Shown here in pieces: positions 1-12,887 of a stretch of DNA of 64,000 bases (positions within the stretch are counted from its first letter, which is position 1; each line of letters opens with the position of its first letter). The notes below the pieces were generated by a model that was not told the origin of the DNA, ran no database searches, and was given only the letters and a program-made list of their open reading frames with translations. A program made the position numbers and the translations under genes. Location: the NCBI GenBank assembly GCA_013398955.1, contig VWPU01000963.1, positions 62,001 through 126,000 of the forward strand, given 5' to 3'. Source of the stretch: Callaeas wilsoni. Lineage: Eukaryota > Chordata > Aves > Passeriformes > Callaeidae.

Positions 1-2300
1 TTTCAGCAGTAGGTTAAACTGTCAGGTTTAACAAAAGCTTACAGCTCTTGCTGGTCCTGATTCTGCACGTGCTCTTGCTACCAGGTGTCCTGCTCCCTTC
101 AGGGACCTGCCCCACCGAGGAAACAGGCCTGCCTGGGACCGTGCCTGGGTGGGGCAATGCCTAGACATCATATTCATGGGGACATTTCCAGTGCTGCTGT
201 GCAAGCCCCTCCATAATAAATACCAAATCTGACAGATTTTCTGTGATCGTGTGTGTGATAGGCGCAGTGTAAGAAGAGTCTCACTCTGGAACTACCAGTC
301 TGACTTTTTTTCCTGAATAGTCTGAATAAAAAGTCACATAATTATTCATATATAAATATCTCAATAGAAATTACGTATTTGTATATATGTGCATTTATAT
401 ATTTTATATAAATGATACGTTGAATATATACTTATTTCTCACTATTTTATCTGTTTTTGATTTAAAAGCAGGTCACTGAGATGTACAGCTGTAAAAAACA
501 TTTTTTCTTGTCAGGTAAATTACTTGAATTGTTCTATTCCTTCAAACAACCTTTCAGGATAAGTTTTATCACACCAGCTGCTGCTGTGTAGTCGTTGTCA
601 CAAGTCTCTCAGTGTATCCTACACAAATCCTTTTCAGGTTTTATAGTTCAGTCACCAAATTAACTTTGGATCATAATGTTTCTTGGGACAGCAGCAGCTC
701 TGTGGAACACATGCTGACAAATCAGCTGCTCATCAAAAAGGGCGAGAAAGATGATAGGAATTTCAGGGCACTTGTGAACTTCATCAGAGTGTGTTTGCGT
801 GAGGCTTAGAAGGACCAAAAATGGGCTGTTGCTAGAAATCAGAGGAGAGCAGGGTGGACTAACACAGTTCATGAGTCCGTTTTTGTGGACAGCAGCACCT
901 CACTGGCAGCTGTTTTGCCTGGTGGGACTTGCATCCTGTGTTTAAAATAAGCCCCTCTCTAAGCTGTTACCTGCTATTCCTCCTGATTGCTGCAATTGCT
1001 GAGTGTGGTGAATGTATTGAAACTCTGCCACTGAGGGTAAGCAAGAGCTGTAAATGAAATAACATTAGCAGCAGAACTGGGAGCTGCACTAGATCCTACA
1101 GGCTGCTCAGTCCCTTGAAAAGGAAAGTTAAGTTAATTTTAGGTGTTACAAATGCCTTCTGCAGGGCATCTGCTCAGCAGAAATTTCCCCTGCAGTTCTC
1201 AAAGTCTGGCTTAGACAGGTTAATAAATCTCTGACTCTCTTTGGCTGCAGACGTTTGGCATTTTATAGCTGCAGAAGGTGGAGAAAGTTACATCTTGTAT
1301 GGAAAGATAATTCTAGGGCAACACCAAAGGAGTACATGGACTTCTTAATTCTTGATGCTCTCTTATAAGTAATGGAGTGTAGTTTTTTTATTACAAAACA
1401 AAAGCTCAGAGTGCAGAAAGAGTGAGAATTGAGAAGGCTGAGTGGACAGAAAGGAAACAGATTTCTTTGCAGAGGAGACTGGGGAGATGTAAGGAAATCT
1501 GTACGTGTGTGCGTGATTTGTGGCTGTCACTGAAGCTACAGAATGGCCTCAGTCAGATTCTAGAAACTGTAATTTATTCTATACCACTGATAAATGAACT
1601 CAAATAATATTGATTCAAGATATTTCCTTATTTTAATGGGTTTTGTGTACACCCAGTTTGAAATGCTCAACAAAGTTATAAAAATGTCCTATCAAGTTTA
1701 TGTGCTTCTAAACTGTGATTAATTTGATTTACAAAAGACAAAGTCTAAAAAGAATGGGAACATTCATAACCCAGTGATTTAGTGCAAAACATAAAATTAC
1801 TGGCAAAATAATACAGTTATGTGTTTAAAAAATGTAAGGAATACGTTCCAATGATGCCATAAATTCCAGGAAAATATTTTAGGAACTACAACATAGAAAT
1901 TTATTGAGTCTTGGCTGGAATAATGATTTTTCCTTGGCCAACAAAACACTTTATAGCTTTAAATCTATGGATCAGTATCAAAGCTGATTTTATCAGAGGG
2001 GCTTCTTTTAGATTTATATGTTATTTCCTAAATTTAAAATATTAAAATAGCAGGTAAATTAACAATTATTTTACACTTAAAATGTAATAAGTTAAATTAA
2101 AAATTAACCAGCTTATATTGTGCATGGTAAATTTGCAAGGAAAGTAGGCTCAGAAAGACAATTCTCATTTTTCCCCCTGGGATGGTGTCAGGGGCACTGC
2201 TGGCAGTGTTCTGTTCAGTTCTCCGGGCAACCCTGACAGAGGGTGGGTGTGGTAGCATTGTCTGATAGTTTGGAGGCTCACAGTTCAACCTCTAATAAAA
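1..2300. other. Noncoding DNA, no gene seen
   Basis: No open frame exceeds about 70 codons and none resembles a known protein. A strongly AT-rich patch lies at about 330-435, built from runs of TATATA and ATAAAT, and a second lies at about 1620-2110. I see no repeat family, RNA gene or promoter that I can support. Confidence 0.6.
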
Positions 2301-5300
2301 GGCACACCTCTGTAAGCAAGAGAGCTGCACAAGCAAAATTGTGCTCTCCCTGATTGCTGTGAGCTGGCACAGAGAGACGTTCTGTTCCACTGCCTTCCAG
2401 GTCCATTTTCCCTCATGCAGTGCAGAGATGCTCCCCTGAACCCCTTCTTCATATGGGGGCAAAGACAAGAGTGTGAAAGGTCTGACCAATTTTATTGTCC
2501 TCTGTGTAATCCTGCAAAGATTTTTTCCTTCTAGTATGGCTTGGGGTGTTTTTGTGGTCAGGCGTAGCTGTGATGGTTGGGATCTATTAATATGACCAGT
2601 TTTGGCTCTGTTGAACCTTTAATTCAGGTGAGGCATGGCCAGAGATAGGGATGTTCAAAGGCAGAGTGCTGCACTGCTGAGATCTTCACACTGATCATTT
2701 CTACAATGTTCTAAGTGGGTGGAGGTTTAAGTGACTGTCAGATTAATAAAACTTGATGTTCCTGCCCTAAGGATTTTACTGTCCAAAGTTCAGTTGCACG
2801 TTATGACCTAGATTCAAGAACTTTTAAAGACAATTAAAATTTTTCCATTCATGTCCCAGTTGCTGAAAAACATTTGAGCTGTGCGTCGCAGAGCTGTGAC
2901 TGAGCATGCCAGGGAGAGGCAGAGGGGGCATTGCCCCATTCATCCTCCAAGCAGATGATCCTTGAATACACCCTGACACCTGTCCCCCTTACAGGTGTTT
3001 CCAGAGATCCTGTGGCTCAGCCTTTCCTGGCTGCAGCTTGATCTGCATGAATTTGTGAAGCCCGTCAGGGCAGAGGAAACATTTTGTGTCTGCCATGTGT
3101 CTGCTGAACCCTGCTTTTCTCTGCCTTGTTTGTGGTGACATGGAATGATGCAGAGTGCATCATCTTAGGTGTCTTGCAGCTCACGCCATCTGGAGGGCTC
3201 TGTCCATTGCTTCCTTCCCAAAGAAATCATGGTAAAAAAGGTGGGGATGGCAAACTGGCATTGGAGTGCAGCATAAAATCTGCTAAAGGACAAGAATAAG
3301 TGTTTGAGTCTTGCTGCTCCAGGAATAATACCGATAAAATTCTATGTATATTTATATATGCATAACGCTCTGTCCAACTCCTTCAAAACACAGTGTGCCA
3401 TCACCACACGTCTCTGGCACAGGGCTCATTTGAAGTTTTCTTTGCAGCTGATGCAAGGTCTATGCAGGTAGCATGGCTGCAGTGCAGTAAACAGCCTGCA
3501 GAGCTGCAAAATCACTATCTGGGCTGGCTGCCTTGTCACTGAACTGCTTAGTTTTAGGGTAATTCAGATCGGAAGCCAGATTTAAGAATCAGATTTACCT
3601 CATTTGGTAGTGGAAATGTTGATCCGGGACCTGCTTTTATCTGTCCAACGTTTCTAGTCCTCAGTATGGGTTACTCATATTTGGCCAGGAACTGAAGTGG
3701 TTTCATGATGGCTATGTGAGAGAGGAGAAATAAATCAAAGGGCCTAATTCTGAAGGAAGCAGCCTATTCTCTTGTGAGATGTCTTCTCTCTGTTATGAGA
3801 AGTCTTTGCTTTCATGTACAGAATCATCCCAGAGTTCTGGCAAACTAAGTGAGGTTTTTCTGGGTTGTTTGCTGGGGAAAAGGCCAATAATGCAATTTAA
3901 AACTGCACAGAGTCCAAATCTTTTTTTAATCTAAATCTCCCAAAAGTGTTGTTTTTTGCATTCATGTCACTTAATAATTCAGTCCTGATCTTCCAGTCTG
4001 TCTTTATTTTCTGTCCCATTTTGGAGTTTCAAATACAGTCCCTTTTCTTTAAACATCCTGCCACATACCAGAGATGTAACCATATCCACCATCTTAACTC
4101 CAGGTGGCTGGAAGCTGATTCTGCATAAGTTAGAGAGAAAAGCTATATTCTTCTCTTCTTTCCAAGAAAGTTGCCCCAAATTAAACTTATAGACCATAAA
4201 CCCTGCCGGAATAAAGCCTGCATCTACCTCCTCTTTAACAGTTCTCCATATTTAATATTCACACAAATGAAAATAGTTTTCAACCATCATTGACTCTTAC
4301 TCCTTTACCTTCCTCTGTAGTTTTGAAAGCCCAGATTTTGGCATAACCTGTTACATGCAAGAGAACTAAACAACCCCACACTCATGAACAACTTGATTAA
4401 AAATGCAATGAGGTGGATTTCAATTACAGAAATAAAATCTAAGAAAAGGTCAGACTCCCATTACCACACAAAACTTAATTTTGCGTCATGCAGCACAAAC
4501 ACATAAAAAAATGTTGCTCCTTAAATACAGTTTTCATTAATGAATACCTGATGATGACTGGAACTATTGCAGCAGAAGCACCTGCTCCAGCAGCTGGATA
4601 CTTCTAGGTTGGTCAGGATGGAGTCTATACTGACATGATGGCCTGCTGAAGCCTTTGGCTTATAATTATATGAATCAGTATAATTTCAAGGTCCGTCCTT
4701 TTACTTTTGTTTTTCCAATTATTTCATGCAAAGTGTACAGTTAGAAACAAACCCAAACTTACAGAAATTTGGGCTGTAATGTTTCTGTAAACCCCTCACC
4801 CTTTATGGACAGAAGCAGGACATTTCCTAGATTCAGCAGACAGAAGTTGACATGGATTTTGTGCTTGCAATTGTTTTTGTCTCTACACAGAAATTTATGT
4901 ACTGAGATAAAATCTCATCAATGACTGCAATTCTTGGTCCTGTGAGAATTCCTCCATTTTAATTCTGAAACTTCTCAGGGCCATTAGTTAGACATTTGCA
5001 GCTCTGAATCCTGATGATATCTCAAACCAGCTTCACTGTCAGACTTTTAGTTTGAAATTGGTGCACTCCAAACTCACACAAAGCAGCTATAAAAAATAGG
5101 TGACCCCATACAATTCTATTTGGTTTCCAGACAGAAAAACTACCTTCCTCCTCTTCATGCTCATATAATATTCCTGAAGAGACTTGTTTGTCAGGAAAAG
5201 TTGTACTGAATTATTTCCAATGTGCCTTATTCTGGGATAGAGCAACTGAGCAAAGTGAAAGGGGTCACTGTATCCAGGGCTCACTACCTTTTGGAAAAAG

Positions 5301-6219
5301 CAGCATGGTAACAACCTGATCCACGGGTTAATTTGAGAAAACTACAGCAGACATCATCACTGTAGAATATTGCTGTCATTAATACACCAGCAAACATATT
5401 TACCCTCAAAATTTCTTCTCTCTTTCTTAAGTGCTTATTCTTTGCTATGAAATCAGCCCTGATAGGTGAACCCAGCACAACTTTAAAGCCAAGAGACAAC
5501 TTTCTGGGTTTCTATTTTTCTCCATTGCAAGTCCAGATAGGTTTTGATTTCATAAGAGTATCCATCATTAGCCAAAAAGAAAAGGCTTGTAGGAGTATTG
5601 TCTTGATACTTTATTATTTTTAGAAAATGCATTACAAGTTTGATATCTACTGTCAGGGATGAGATAAACACAAAATGAGTGCAATACGCTCTTGCCCTGG
5701 GTGAGCTTGCTGCAATACTCGTCAATTTTAAGACTTTTTCATGGCTCCTAAACTCCTTTCTGAAATGTTAAAGGTCTCACTAATCTTATCAGGTCATTGA
5801 TTACCACCTGCTGAGCACATCAAAGAGCCAAAGAATGTGCATTACCTTCAATACACATCAGTGGTTTTACTCTCTACCACATTTTAAAATTATCCCGTTT
5901 CTTTAAAAGGTGTGAATATTGAAATTACCTTGTTCAAAACGTGTGTTGTGTGTGGGGGGTAGTCAGCGTTTGTTTCAACATCGTGCCAGGTGATACAGCA
6001 CACTATGATATAATTGCATAAATACGGGATCCTGAGTGCCAGGGATCCAACCCTTACCCAGTTGATGACAATGGCCAGCACAAGGGAAGTTTCCATGGAG
6101 CCTCATCCCTCTCCTTTAGCTATCAGAGTCCTGAAACAAAGCTGTAAACACAGTGTTTGCTGCTGGGAAAGATGTGGAAAAGACTTTCCTCTGCAGTGGA
6201 GTAGGAGCGCAGTAGAGTT
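2301..6219. other. Noncoding DNA, no gene seen
   Basis: The longest open frame is 80 codons (minus strand, 5483-5725) and shows no recognisable domain. Composition is mixed single-copy sequence. I recognise no transposable element or tandem repeat here. Confidence 0.6.
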
Positions 6220-6224
6220 CCTAA

Positions 6225-6302
6225 GCAATATACTATATTATATCATAATATGTATAATCTATTATGCATATAACATCATATCTATATTATTATAATAAAT
6301 GA
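6225..6302. repeat. AT-rich low-complexity patch
   Basis: About 78 bases made almost wholly of A and T, with many short TATTA, ATAAT and TATAT words but no fixed period. It resembles a decayed AT microsatellite. It does not look like a functional site. Confidence 0.6.
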
Positions 6303-9300
6303 GGTGTGAATTAGAAAAAGATGTTGGTTTTCAATGCTGAAAATTGAACTATGTGAGATGCTCCAGAAGCTCCAAGTATAAATCTTCCTTATACAGACAT
6401 CAAAGCAGCAGCACTGGAAGAAGCCCCAGGGGTTTTGTGGAGCTGAGCTTTGACTAAAGATGGGTATAACTAATATGGGTCAAAGCTTGCATTCAGTGGA
6501 TAAGATCTCAGTTTGTCAATTTACTCCTATTTACTGGACTGCCAAAATTTGGCAGGAGGTACCAAAAAAAATATTTATTATGATGCTTTTAGAATTTCCT
6601 GTTCTGGTTCATCTTGGAAATGCTCCAAGATCAGCTTTCTTGTGATATTTTGGCACTACTTTTTCATTTCTCAGTTATTTGTACTTTGACATTCCTTTTT
6701 CACTAGCTGAAGCCTGAACTAAAACCTCTGTAGAGGAGATGGCAGCATGAGGCTGGCTGAGTTGGACACTGAGGTTAGAAAAGAGCTTGAGCAGAGGGAG
6801 ATATAGAATTTACTGTTTTAATCCAAGTGACATCAGCTGAGGAAGTGGGACTGGGATAGTTTCACAGCAACAGCAACGTCTAGGAGGAAACCATAGCATA
6901 AGCTTTTGCTTTTGTATCCAAAATACTGATGGAGATTTAAATTTAACCACAGGGCATTCAGTTAGAGACTGGGCATCTCTGAGCAAGCTACTCTGCAGCT
7001 CCTGCCATCTGGAACAACCTTCCCATATCTCCACCTCCCTGATTCTCCATTTTACTTTGAAGCTTTGAAAATATTCTCTTTCCCCCCATCCTGTACCCCT
7101 GGAGTTCTCTTTTGCTCTCCCTATAGTTAGTGTTAATTGTTGTCTAAAATACCCATTATGCAACAGGATTTTGGTATATTTTGGCTTGCACTTATATCTT
7201 GGCTGGGCCTGTGTGAGCAGTAAAACATTAGGGGGGTTCACAGTCTGTATCATGCAATTCAAATTAGATGCTGGGGCAAATTCACAGAAGCTAAAGTACT
7301 GCTGTAAAGCACTTTTTCTTCAAGAATGGCATGTTGGTGCCGAGGATTTGAGCCTTGTGTCTTGTTAGTGGGGTAATGTTAAGCCAAAGCCTCAGTGCAA
7401 CAGATAACATATATCAGCCTGTTTAGGTTCTTTCTACTTTTCCCATAGGTATTCCTCACATCCAAGAACTTTCTCCAGACCTTCCCCAGCTAAGAAGGAA
7501 TCACAAGACAGAATTGGCTCTGTGTTGTGTTTCAGCAGGCATGCCTACAAACATGCATATCCTCTCCCTGCTCCCTACAGCGTGCATCACTGCTAATTGT
7601 CAGATTGGATTGAAGAGAATTCTTCCAGATGCTGCTAGTTAGTGTCACAAGTGACACTTCACTTGTGTCAGGGAAGTTTTTGTGAAGCAGCTTCCAGATT
7701 GCAAACTTCTTCCACGATATGTGTTGAGCTGGTGGAAACAGACATTTTGAACTTTTTGTTTCGGGTGAGGTTAGTGGCAGAGGCAGAGGTTTTCTACCTG
7801 GAGAATCTATTCATGCGCTAGGAGCACTTAGAAAACACAAGCCTTTCTACAGATATGTCCGGCCCACTGACTGATCCTGCTGGCTATGACAGGACACCAT
7901 GAATCTAGAGGTTTTAAAGCCACATTTCCATTTCACAGTCCTTAGGATTACATCTTTGAATTCCACCAGGAAATCCATACATTGATCCCACTTTTGGCAC
8001 TGTTAAACTCTGAGCTATTCACTCGCCCAGAGTAGGAGTGGCAAAAAGACAGTAAAAGAAACTTCTAACATAAGCAGTATTTTATGTATTTAAATTTAAT
8101 AAAGCATGTAAAACAAAATAACATCTTAGCGCAAAGTTTTGCTTCTGTAACAGATTAAAAAAATGTAGGTTTTAATGATGTTGACCAAGCACAGTTCTTA
8201 GGACCTGTTCCATTGCTTGCTCTCACTGACTTTAATAAGATCAGTCCCAGAATGATGAAGGCAGTGTTTTGTGAGGATTAATTCTTCTACTTAAAGAACT
8301 TTCCCCTCAGTAAGAACTCCTTCTGAACACAGAGTTAATGGACTATTTTCTTCATTCTGTAGCTTTAAGAAACATAACTTAAGAAAAGATTAATTTGGGA
8401 ATACTTGTGGAGTTACCTGAAATTCTAACATATCAATGAAGAATTTCAGTTTCATTCTGTATTATCTCCTGTTCCTCTTTTACGGATACATTGAATATAA
8501 CCCCAAAACTGCAGATATTTATTGTTTAAATAGATTTACAATCTGTGATAAACAAAAGTTTACTAATTTCAGCACTCTTAAAAATTCTGCATGAGTTGCG
8601 TTTTAAAATTACTAGTGTTTTCCTGTCTTTTTATTTCTTCTTCCAATGAAATGACAAACAGTGACATAAGAACAAAATAACAGTCCGATCTTTGTGTTTT
8701 GTAATGAATAATAAAGTGTTTTTAACCTCTTTAGGGATTTAACACCAGGTTAATCCTTTAATCCCCAGAAAAACCAATTTTGTTGACATGAAAAGGGGAT
8801 ATTTAACTTCATCCAATTAATTTTCTTCCTTGGAGATACCATGATTATGAAGATTAGATTGAATAGATTCATTAGAATAACCTTATTTTTTTCAAAGTGG
8901 TAGTTTTGCCTATAGATAATTATATAATTTTACATCACACTTACACCTAATTTTCCTCAATATAAGAAAATCCAATATTGTGAAACCCAGAAAACTCTGC
9001 CACTTTTTAAATACTCAAGTATTAGGTATTGGATCTTCTTTTTAACCATATTTGACAAGGAATGGAAGAGAGCAGAATACTCACTACTTTGCCTGTCTTT
9101 GCTCTATGACTTGGCAAATTTTGGTCATCTCCAAAGTTTTACCTAAGCAGCAAATCATTAAAGCAACTGTTCTGTGTTGATTTTCCAAATGCATTGCATA
9201 TGTAAATTGAGACAGATTTTTCACTTTCCACTTAAGCATTTGCAGGAAGGTCAGATTTTCAAACATGTTTTGTGGCACTTCAAAAGGATAAGGCTTTTTT

Positions 9301-9359
9301 TTTTTAAATCTTGCCCTATAGTTTGCTGTTTCTGAAATGAAAAGAGTATGCATAAGAGT
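6303..9359. other. Noncoding DNA, AT-rich at the right end
   Basis: This stretch contains the longest open frame of the window (minus 6810-7262, 150 codons), which I do not accept as a gene: it has no domain, signal peptide or low-complexity pattern typical of a real protein. The part from about 8060 to 9060 is very AT-rich with many homeodomain-like TAAT words, but no clear element boundary is visible. A short inverted repeat at 7641-7658 is listed separately. Confidence 0.55.
7641..7658. repeat. Short perfect inverted repeat (8-bp arms, 2-bp gap)
   Basis: AGTGTCAC and GTGACACT are exact reverse complements separated by AA. A third related word, ACTTGTGTCA, follows at about 7661-7670. The TGTCA/TGACA cores resemble MEIS/PBX half-sites, so a dimeric transcription factor site is possible. 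A chance palindrome is equally possible at this length. Confidence 0.5.
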
Positions 9360-9367
9360 GAGGACGG

Positions 9368-9512
9368 GTGGTTTTATGGTTAAGACATCAAAGTGAGATT
9401 TGGAAAATCCAGATTAAATTCCCCGCCCAGCCATAGACTTGGTGTGCAGTTTTGGTCAGGTCACTTGACCTTACATCTTCCACTGAAAGTGGGTAGATAA
9501 TACATCCTTTCT
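9368..9512 (+). mobile_element. MIR-like (CORE-SINE) relic
   Basis: The block follows the order of words in MIR SINEs. It has a GTGG-TTAAGAC-like start (TGGTTAAGAC at 9377), then a segment resembling the 'AAATCCCCGCTC-AGCC' middle (TTCCCCGCCCAGCC at 9418-9431). Next come TAGACTTGGTGTGCAGTTTTGG and GTCACTTGACCTT, matching the 'tgtgtgac-tttggg-caagtcacttaacc' core. A GATAATAC tail near 9496 matches the 'ggataataata' 3' region. MIRs are tRNA-derived SINEs mobilised by L2 LINEs, and old copies occur throughout amniotes. This copy is strongly diverged, truncated at both ends and inactive. I recognised it from memory of the family consensus, without an alignment. Confidence 0.65.
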
Positions 9513-9519
9513 TCCAGCC

Positions 9520-10715
9520 TTTTTTCTAGTTGCTTCTTCAAACTGGAAGTAGTTTGGAGTACAGGCTGAAGCCACAGTTCAGTGATATAATAAATTTGCT
9601 TTCTAGTACTGGATCAAACATTTTGTGACTGAATGATGTGAAACACCAAAGCCTGGATAAACTTTCTCTGTTAGGCCAAAGCTGTCACATCTGATGACTT
9701 TGTACCAGTGATCTTTATGCTGGATGAGCTATAACTGGATGTACCACTCGAAGAGTGTGGTTTGTGAAGCAATTTAAGCCAAAGAAAGCCCGGGGTCCTG
9801 CTGTGTGTTCCCTCTCCTTCTCCGTGTTAGCTTTAACAGGGCACAGCTGTGCAGTTGGCTGCACCAGTGAGCTGATCCAGCACAAAAGAAATCTCACACT
9901 CACACACACATGCACATCCCCTGCCCCCAAAATGATAAATCTTTGCTCATGGCCAAGTGCATGATCATTGAAGCTGTCACAAGGGGGAAGATGGGAATAC
10001 AAGGCTTGGGGAAGGAAGGTGGGACCAAACTGCGGGTGCACAAATCTTCACCAGATTGGTGAAAGGCTTTGCAAAGTGCAGTTTGTGGCCAGTATAAATG
10101 TGCTGGCAGAATCTCCTGACACAGGCACCGCTGTGCTGGCCGAACAATAGTGCAGTAGGAGGTACCAGAACTGCTATGGTGAAAGAGCTCCCTAAGGGTG
10201 TGCTTGGCCCTCTACCTGAATGCTGGCACTGGCATCACAGAAGTGGTGTTGAAAACGCTCTTCTGCATCTAAGTCTCAATCCCAGGCACCCACTCATGCT
10301 GTGGTGTTGGTCACCAGCTATTCCATATCTCATTCTGACAAGTGATGGGCATTTTAAGAGTCACTGTGCTTGCTCAGGAGCTTTAGGGATGAAGCATTTA
10401 CATCTCGAACACGAAAAATATTAGACTGAAATTTTTTAATGTATTCCACACTTGATGTGAACCTAATACACACTGATCTTTCCTTTGGAGTTATTGTTTT
10501 GTTTTCATTATACAGGCAGATGAAACTGGACAGCACGTGAATGATTGCAATTCATTGGTGGATATTTTGCTGCCTATAGCATTGATTTTGAAGTTCTGGT
10601 GCTGCAGTGTTGCAGTAATTCTTAGTATTATCTACAGCACTCTTACTCATCATTAAAGCATGGAATTGCACAGAGTACCACTTTGTGTAGGCAGAAAAAC
10701 TTTCCCTTACACAAT
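9520..10715. other. Noncoding DNA, no gene seen
   Basis: Open frames here reach 108 codons on both strands (9715-10041 minus, 10098-10424 plus), but they overlap each other and lack recognisable domains. A short CA-rich run lies at about 9894-9920. Nothing else stands out. Confidence 0.55.
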
Positions 10716-10721
10716 ACAACA

Positions 10722-10935
10722 TAATGGTTTCCAAGGAGTCATTACTTTCTGTCATGTCGATAATTTGCAGATTAAAGCTCCTTAAACAGACTCTAACAGC
10801 ACTGAGTGTAACAGCTCCAAAGGAGCCATTACTGCTTGTGGTGTCAATAAACCATCAATTAAGGATCTCTAATAGGATGCATTCGCAAAAAGGGTTAGAA
10901 TGGCTCTGAAGGAGCCACTTGCAGTCAGTTGCTTT
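10722..10935. repeat. Degenerate tandem triplication, period about 88 bp
   Basis: Three related segments share an AAGGAG(T/C)CA(T/C)T core at about 10733, 10820 and 10909, so the spacing is 87 and 89 bases. Similarity between the first two continues for about 30 bases beyond the core (ATTACT...TGTC-ATAA in both). All three are preceded by a TGG(T/C)T(C/T)- or CAGCTCC-like word, so the second and third copies form small GCTCC/GGAGC or GGCTC/GAGCC stems. This is best explained as an old minisatellite with three surviving copies. No coding or RNA function can be claimed. Confidence 0.5.
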
Positions 10936-12679
10936 CTTTCTGTTGCTTAGGGTTTATTATTACACCCTTCTATCCATATCTTTTATCTTCCCTTTCCTTA
11001 TTCCTTTCCTGAAAGTCTGGACAAATGCTGTACCTACATGACATAGGAATGTATTTTAATGTTACATTTAGATCCGGAATAATTCAACAGTACTGAACCA
11101 ATTTTTCTCTTGCTTTGTCCCCACAGCAGTGTGCACACGTGCTCCCACATGACAAACACAAACCTTGTTCAAAAAATTGAAGGTTATGCACATGCAGATG
11201 CCACTTGAATTAAGACTTCACTGAATCCAAAATGCATCTTTAACTTGGCTTCTCTATGGAAGTCCTCAGTGACAATAGAAAATGAGTATCCAAGCCAAAA
11301 ACATAAGAACAAAACTCATGTGATTGACATTTTATTAAAAAGTCAGATTTGGTGAGAATATTATTTTCATCCCCCTAAGTAAGATTCAAAAACATGACAT
11401 TTAGGCAAGAGGTTCAGAGGAGCGTGACTTTTAAGTCAGGCTGAGAGATACTTCAGGCTGTAGTTTGAGCCCAGTACTGCTGCTCAGAAGTTCATTTATC
11501 AAAGCACATTAGCATGTGCTAAGCACTGAGTTCAGAGTCCTAACAATATTCTAACCAGTCTTCCCTGAACTGTATCCTCAGCAAGGTTTCATTCTATATG
11601 TGCAAAGAAATGAGCACTCAGTCATCCACACTTTTCCTGCAGAGATCAGGGCTTGCCTTGACTGGCCAATGTCCATGCAATGGCTTTAGGAGGTTTTTTA
11701 AGTTCCCAGCTGTCAACAGTTGAAGAAAAAAAGTAAAATATCTATTGTCTGGACCCTCCTGCTGACCTTGGGTGGAGTAAATGTGGTTTGACATGGTGCA
11801 AGTGTGGAGAAAGATAGAGGAGGAGATAATTTAATTTTTTTATTCCACCCAGAAACTATTGAAAAAAAGGAATTTTAGTACTAAAAAATATCAGGGTTTG
11901 TTCTGCTTATATGATATTAATAGGGCTGTCTGCACTAAAAAGTCTTTAATCACATGAGTGAACACTGTACAGTAGAATACCATTCTTGCTAATTCACATT
12001 ACTCAAATAGCAGAGCAATAAGTGCTCCTGTCATCAAGATTTTGGGGGTTTGTTGCACAGAGTTCATGCTAAACACGAATATTCATTTTCAGCAGAAAAG
12101 CAAATGAGATTTAACATCCTTAAGAAATACATACGTGCAGTAACACTATGGCAGTGACATGCAGCTTCATGCATCTGAATAGTGATAGTGTCCTTAAATA
12201 TTTCAGATGAGGAAGCTTTCAACATCCTTCACCAAAACCATGTTTATTCACTGTTCCAAGCCCTGGGAGTGAGTTAGTACAGTGCAGTCAGTGAAGCTCT
12301 TCTCTGTGCAGAACCTCACCCATTTTTTCCAATGCTGGAAGGCAAAAGACAGAGGCAATGGAGCAAAAGTAGAAAAAGCCACATCCTGTGGTTAAGTGAG
12401 ATGGATTCCACCTCTGTTGCCGTATAAAATGGGACAGATCCTCAGGCTCGGTGCAGCTGGGCCTTTTGGATGTGTTTCTCATGTTCTGGATGTCCGGTGC
12501 AGTTCATCTGCGGCCAAATTTAAAGAGATATCGAGTTCTTGCAGCTGTAGCAGGAGTCAACTTGAGCTGTGATTTGAATGTAGAAAGTGCTGAGATGATG
12601 CTGGATACTCAACGAGAAGACCCAAGAACAAAAACCCCAAAGAAATGGATTTCAGATACCTGAGATTTGTGCTGGCTGC
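10936..12679. other. Noncoding DNA, no gene seen
   Basis: No supported gene. The stretch around 12380-12445 contains a GGTTAAGTGAGATGG word, then an ACCTCTGTTGCCGTATAAAATGGGACAG word, which weakly recalls the order of words in MIR/L2 tails. It is too diverged to annotate as an element. Confidence 0.5.
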
Positions 12680-12750
12680 TCCGTGCCTCTGTCCTACAGC
12701 TGTAAAATGGAGATAATAACATCTGTTCTGCAAGGTGCTATGAAATGCCA
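12680..12750 (+). mobile_element. MIR/L2-type 3' tail relic
   Basis: The words GTGCCTCTGTCC, CTGTAAAATGGAGATAATAAC and GTTCTGCAAGGTGCTATGAAAT follow the order of the 3' tail shared by MIR SINEs and L2 LINEs ('cctcagtttcc-catctgtaaaatgggaataata...ttgtgaggattaaat'). The upstream SINE body is not visible, so it is a 3' fragment. The element is ancient and immobile. Confidence 0.5.
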
Positions 12751-12826
12751 TGGGGTCCATGTTTGTGAAGCTGCTGGTTACTCCAGAGAGTGCAACACAG
12801 AAACAGAGCTAAAAGAAGACAAATGT

Positions 12827-12887
12827 TGGATGGATGCATGGATGGATGGATGGATGGATGGATGGATGGATGGATGGATGGATGGAT
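12827..12887 (+). repeat. (TGGA)n tetranucleotide microsatellite
   Basis: About 15 near-perfect copies of TGGA run without a break, except for a single TGCA variant near the left end. Read in frame it gives an artificial Trp-Met-Asp-Gly repeat, which explains a 71-codon open frame at 12683-12898. The purity suggests the tract is young and probably length-polymorphic. Confidence 0.95.

Noticed and set aside
6810..7262. 150-codon open frame on the minus strand, the longest in the window
   Set aside because: No recognisable domain, no supporting promoter or splice context, and a length expected by chance on two strands of 64 kb.
12380..12445. Possible additional MIR copy
   Set aside because: Only a few words match the expected order; too diverged to separate from chance.
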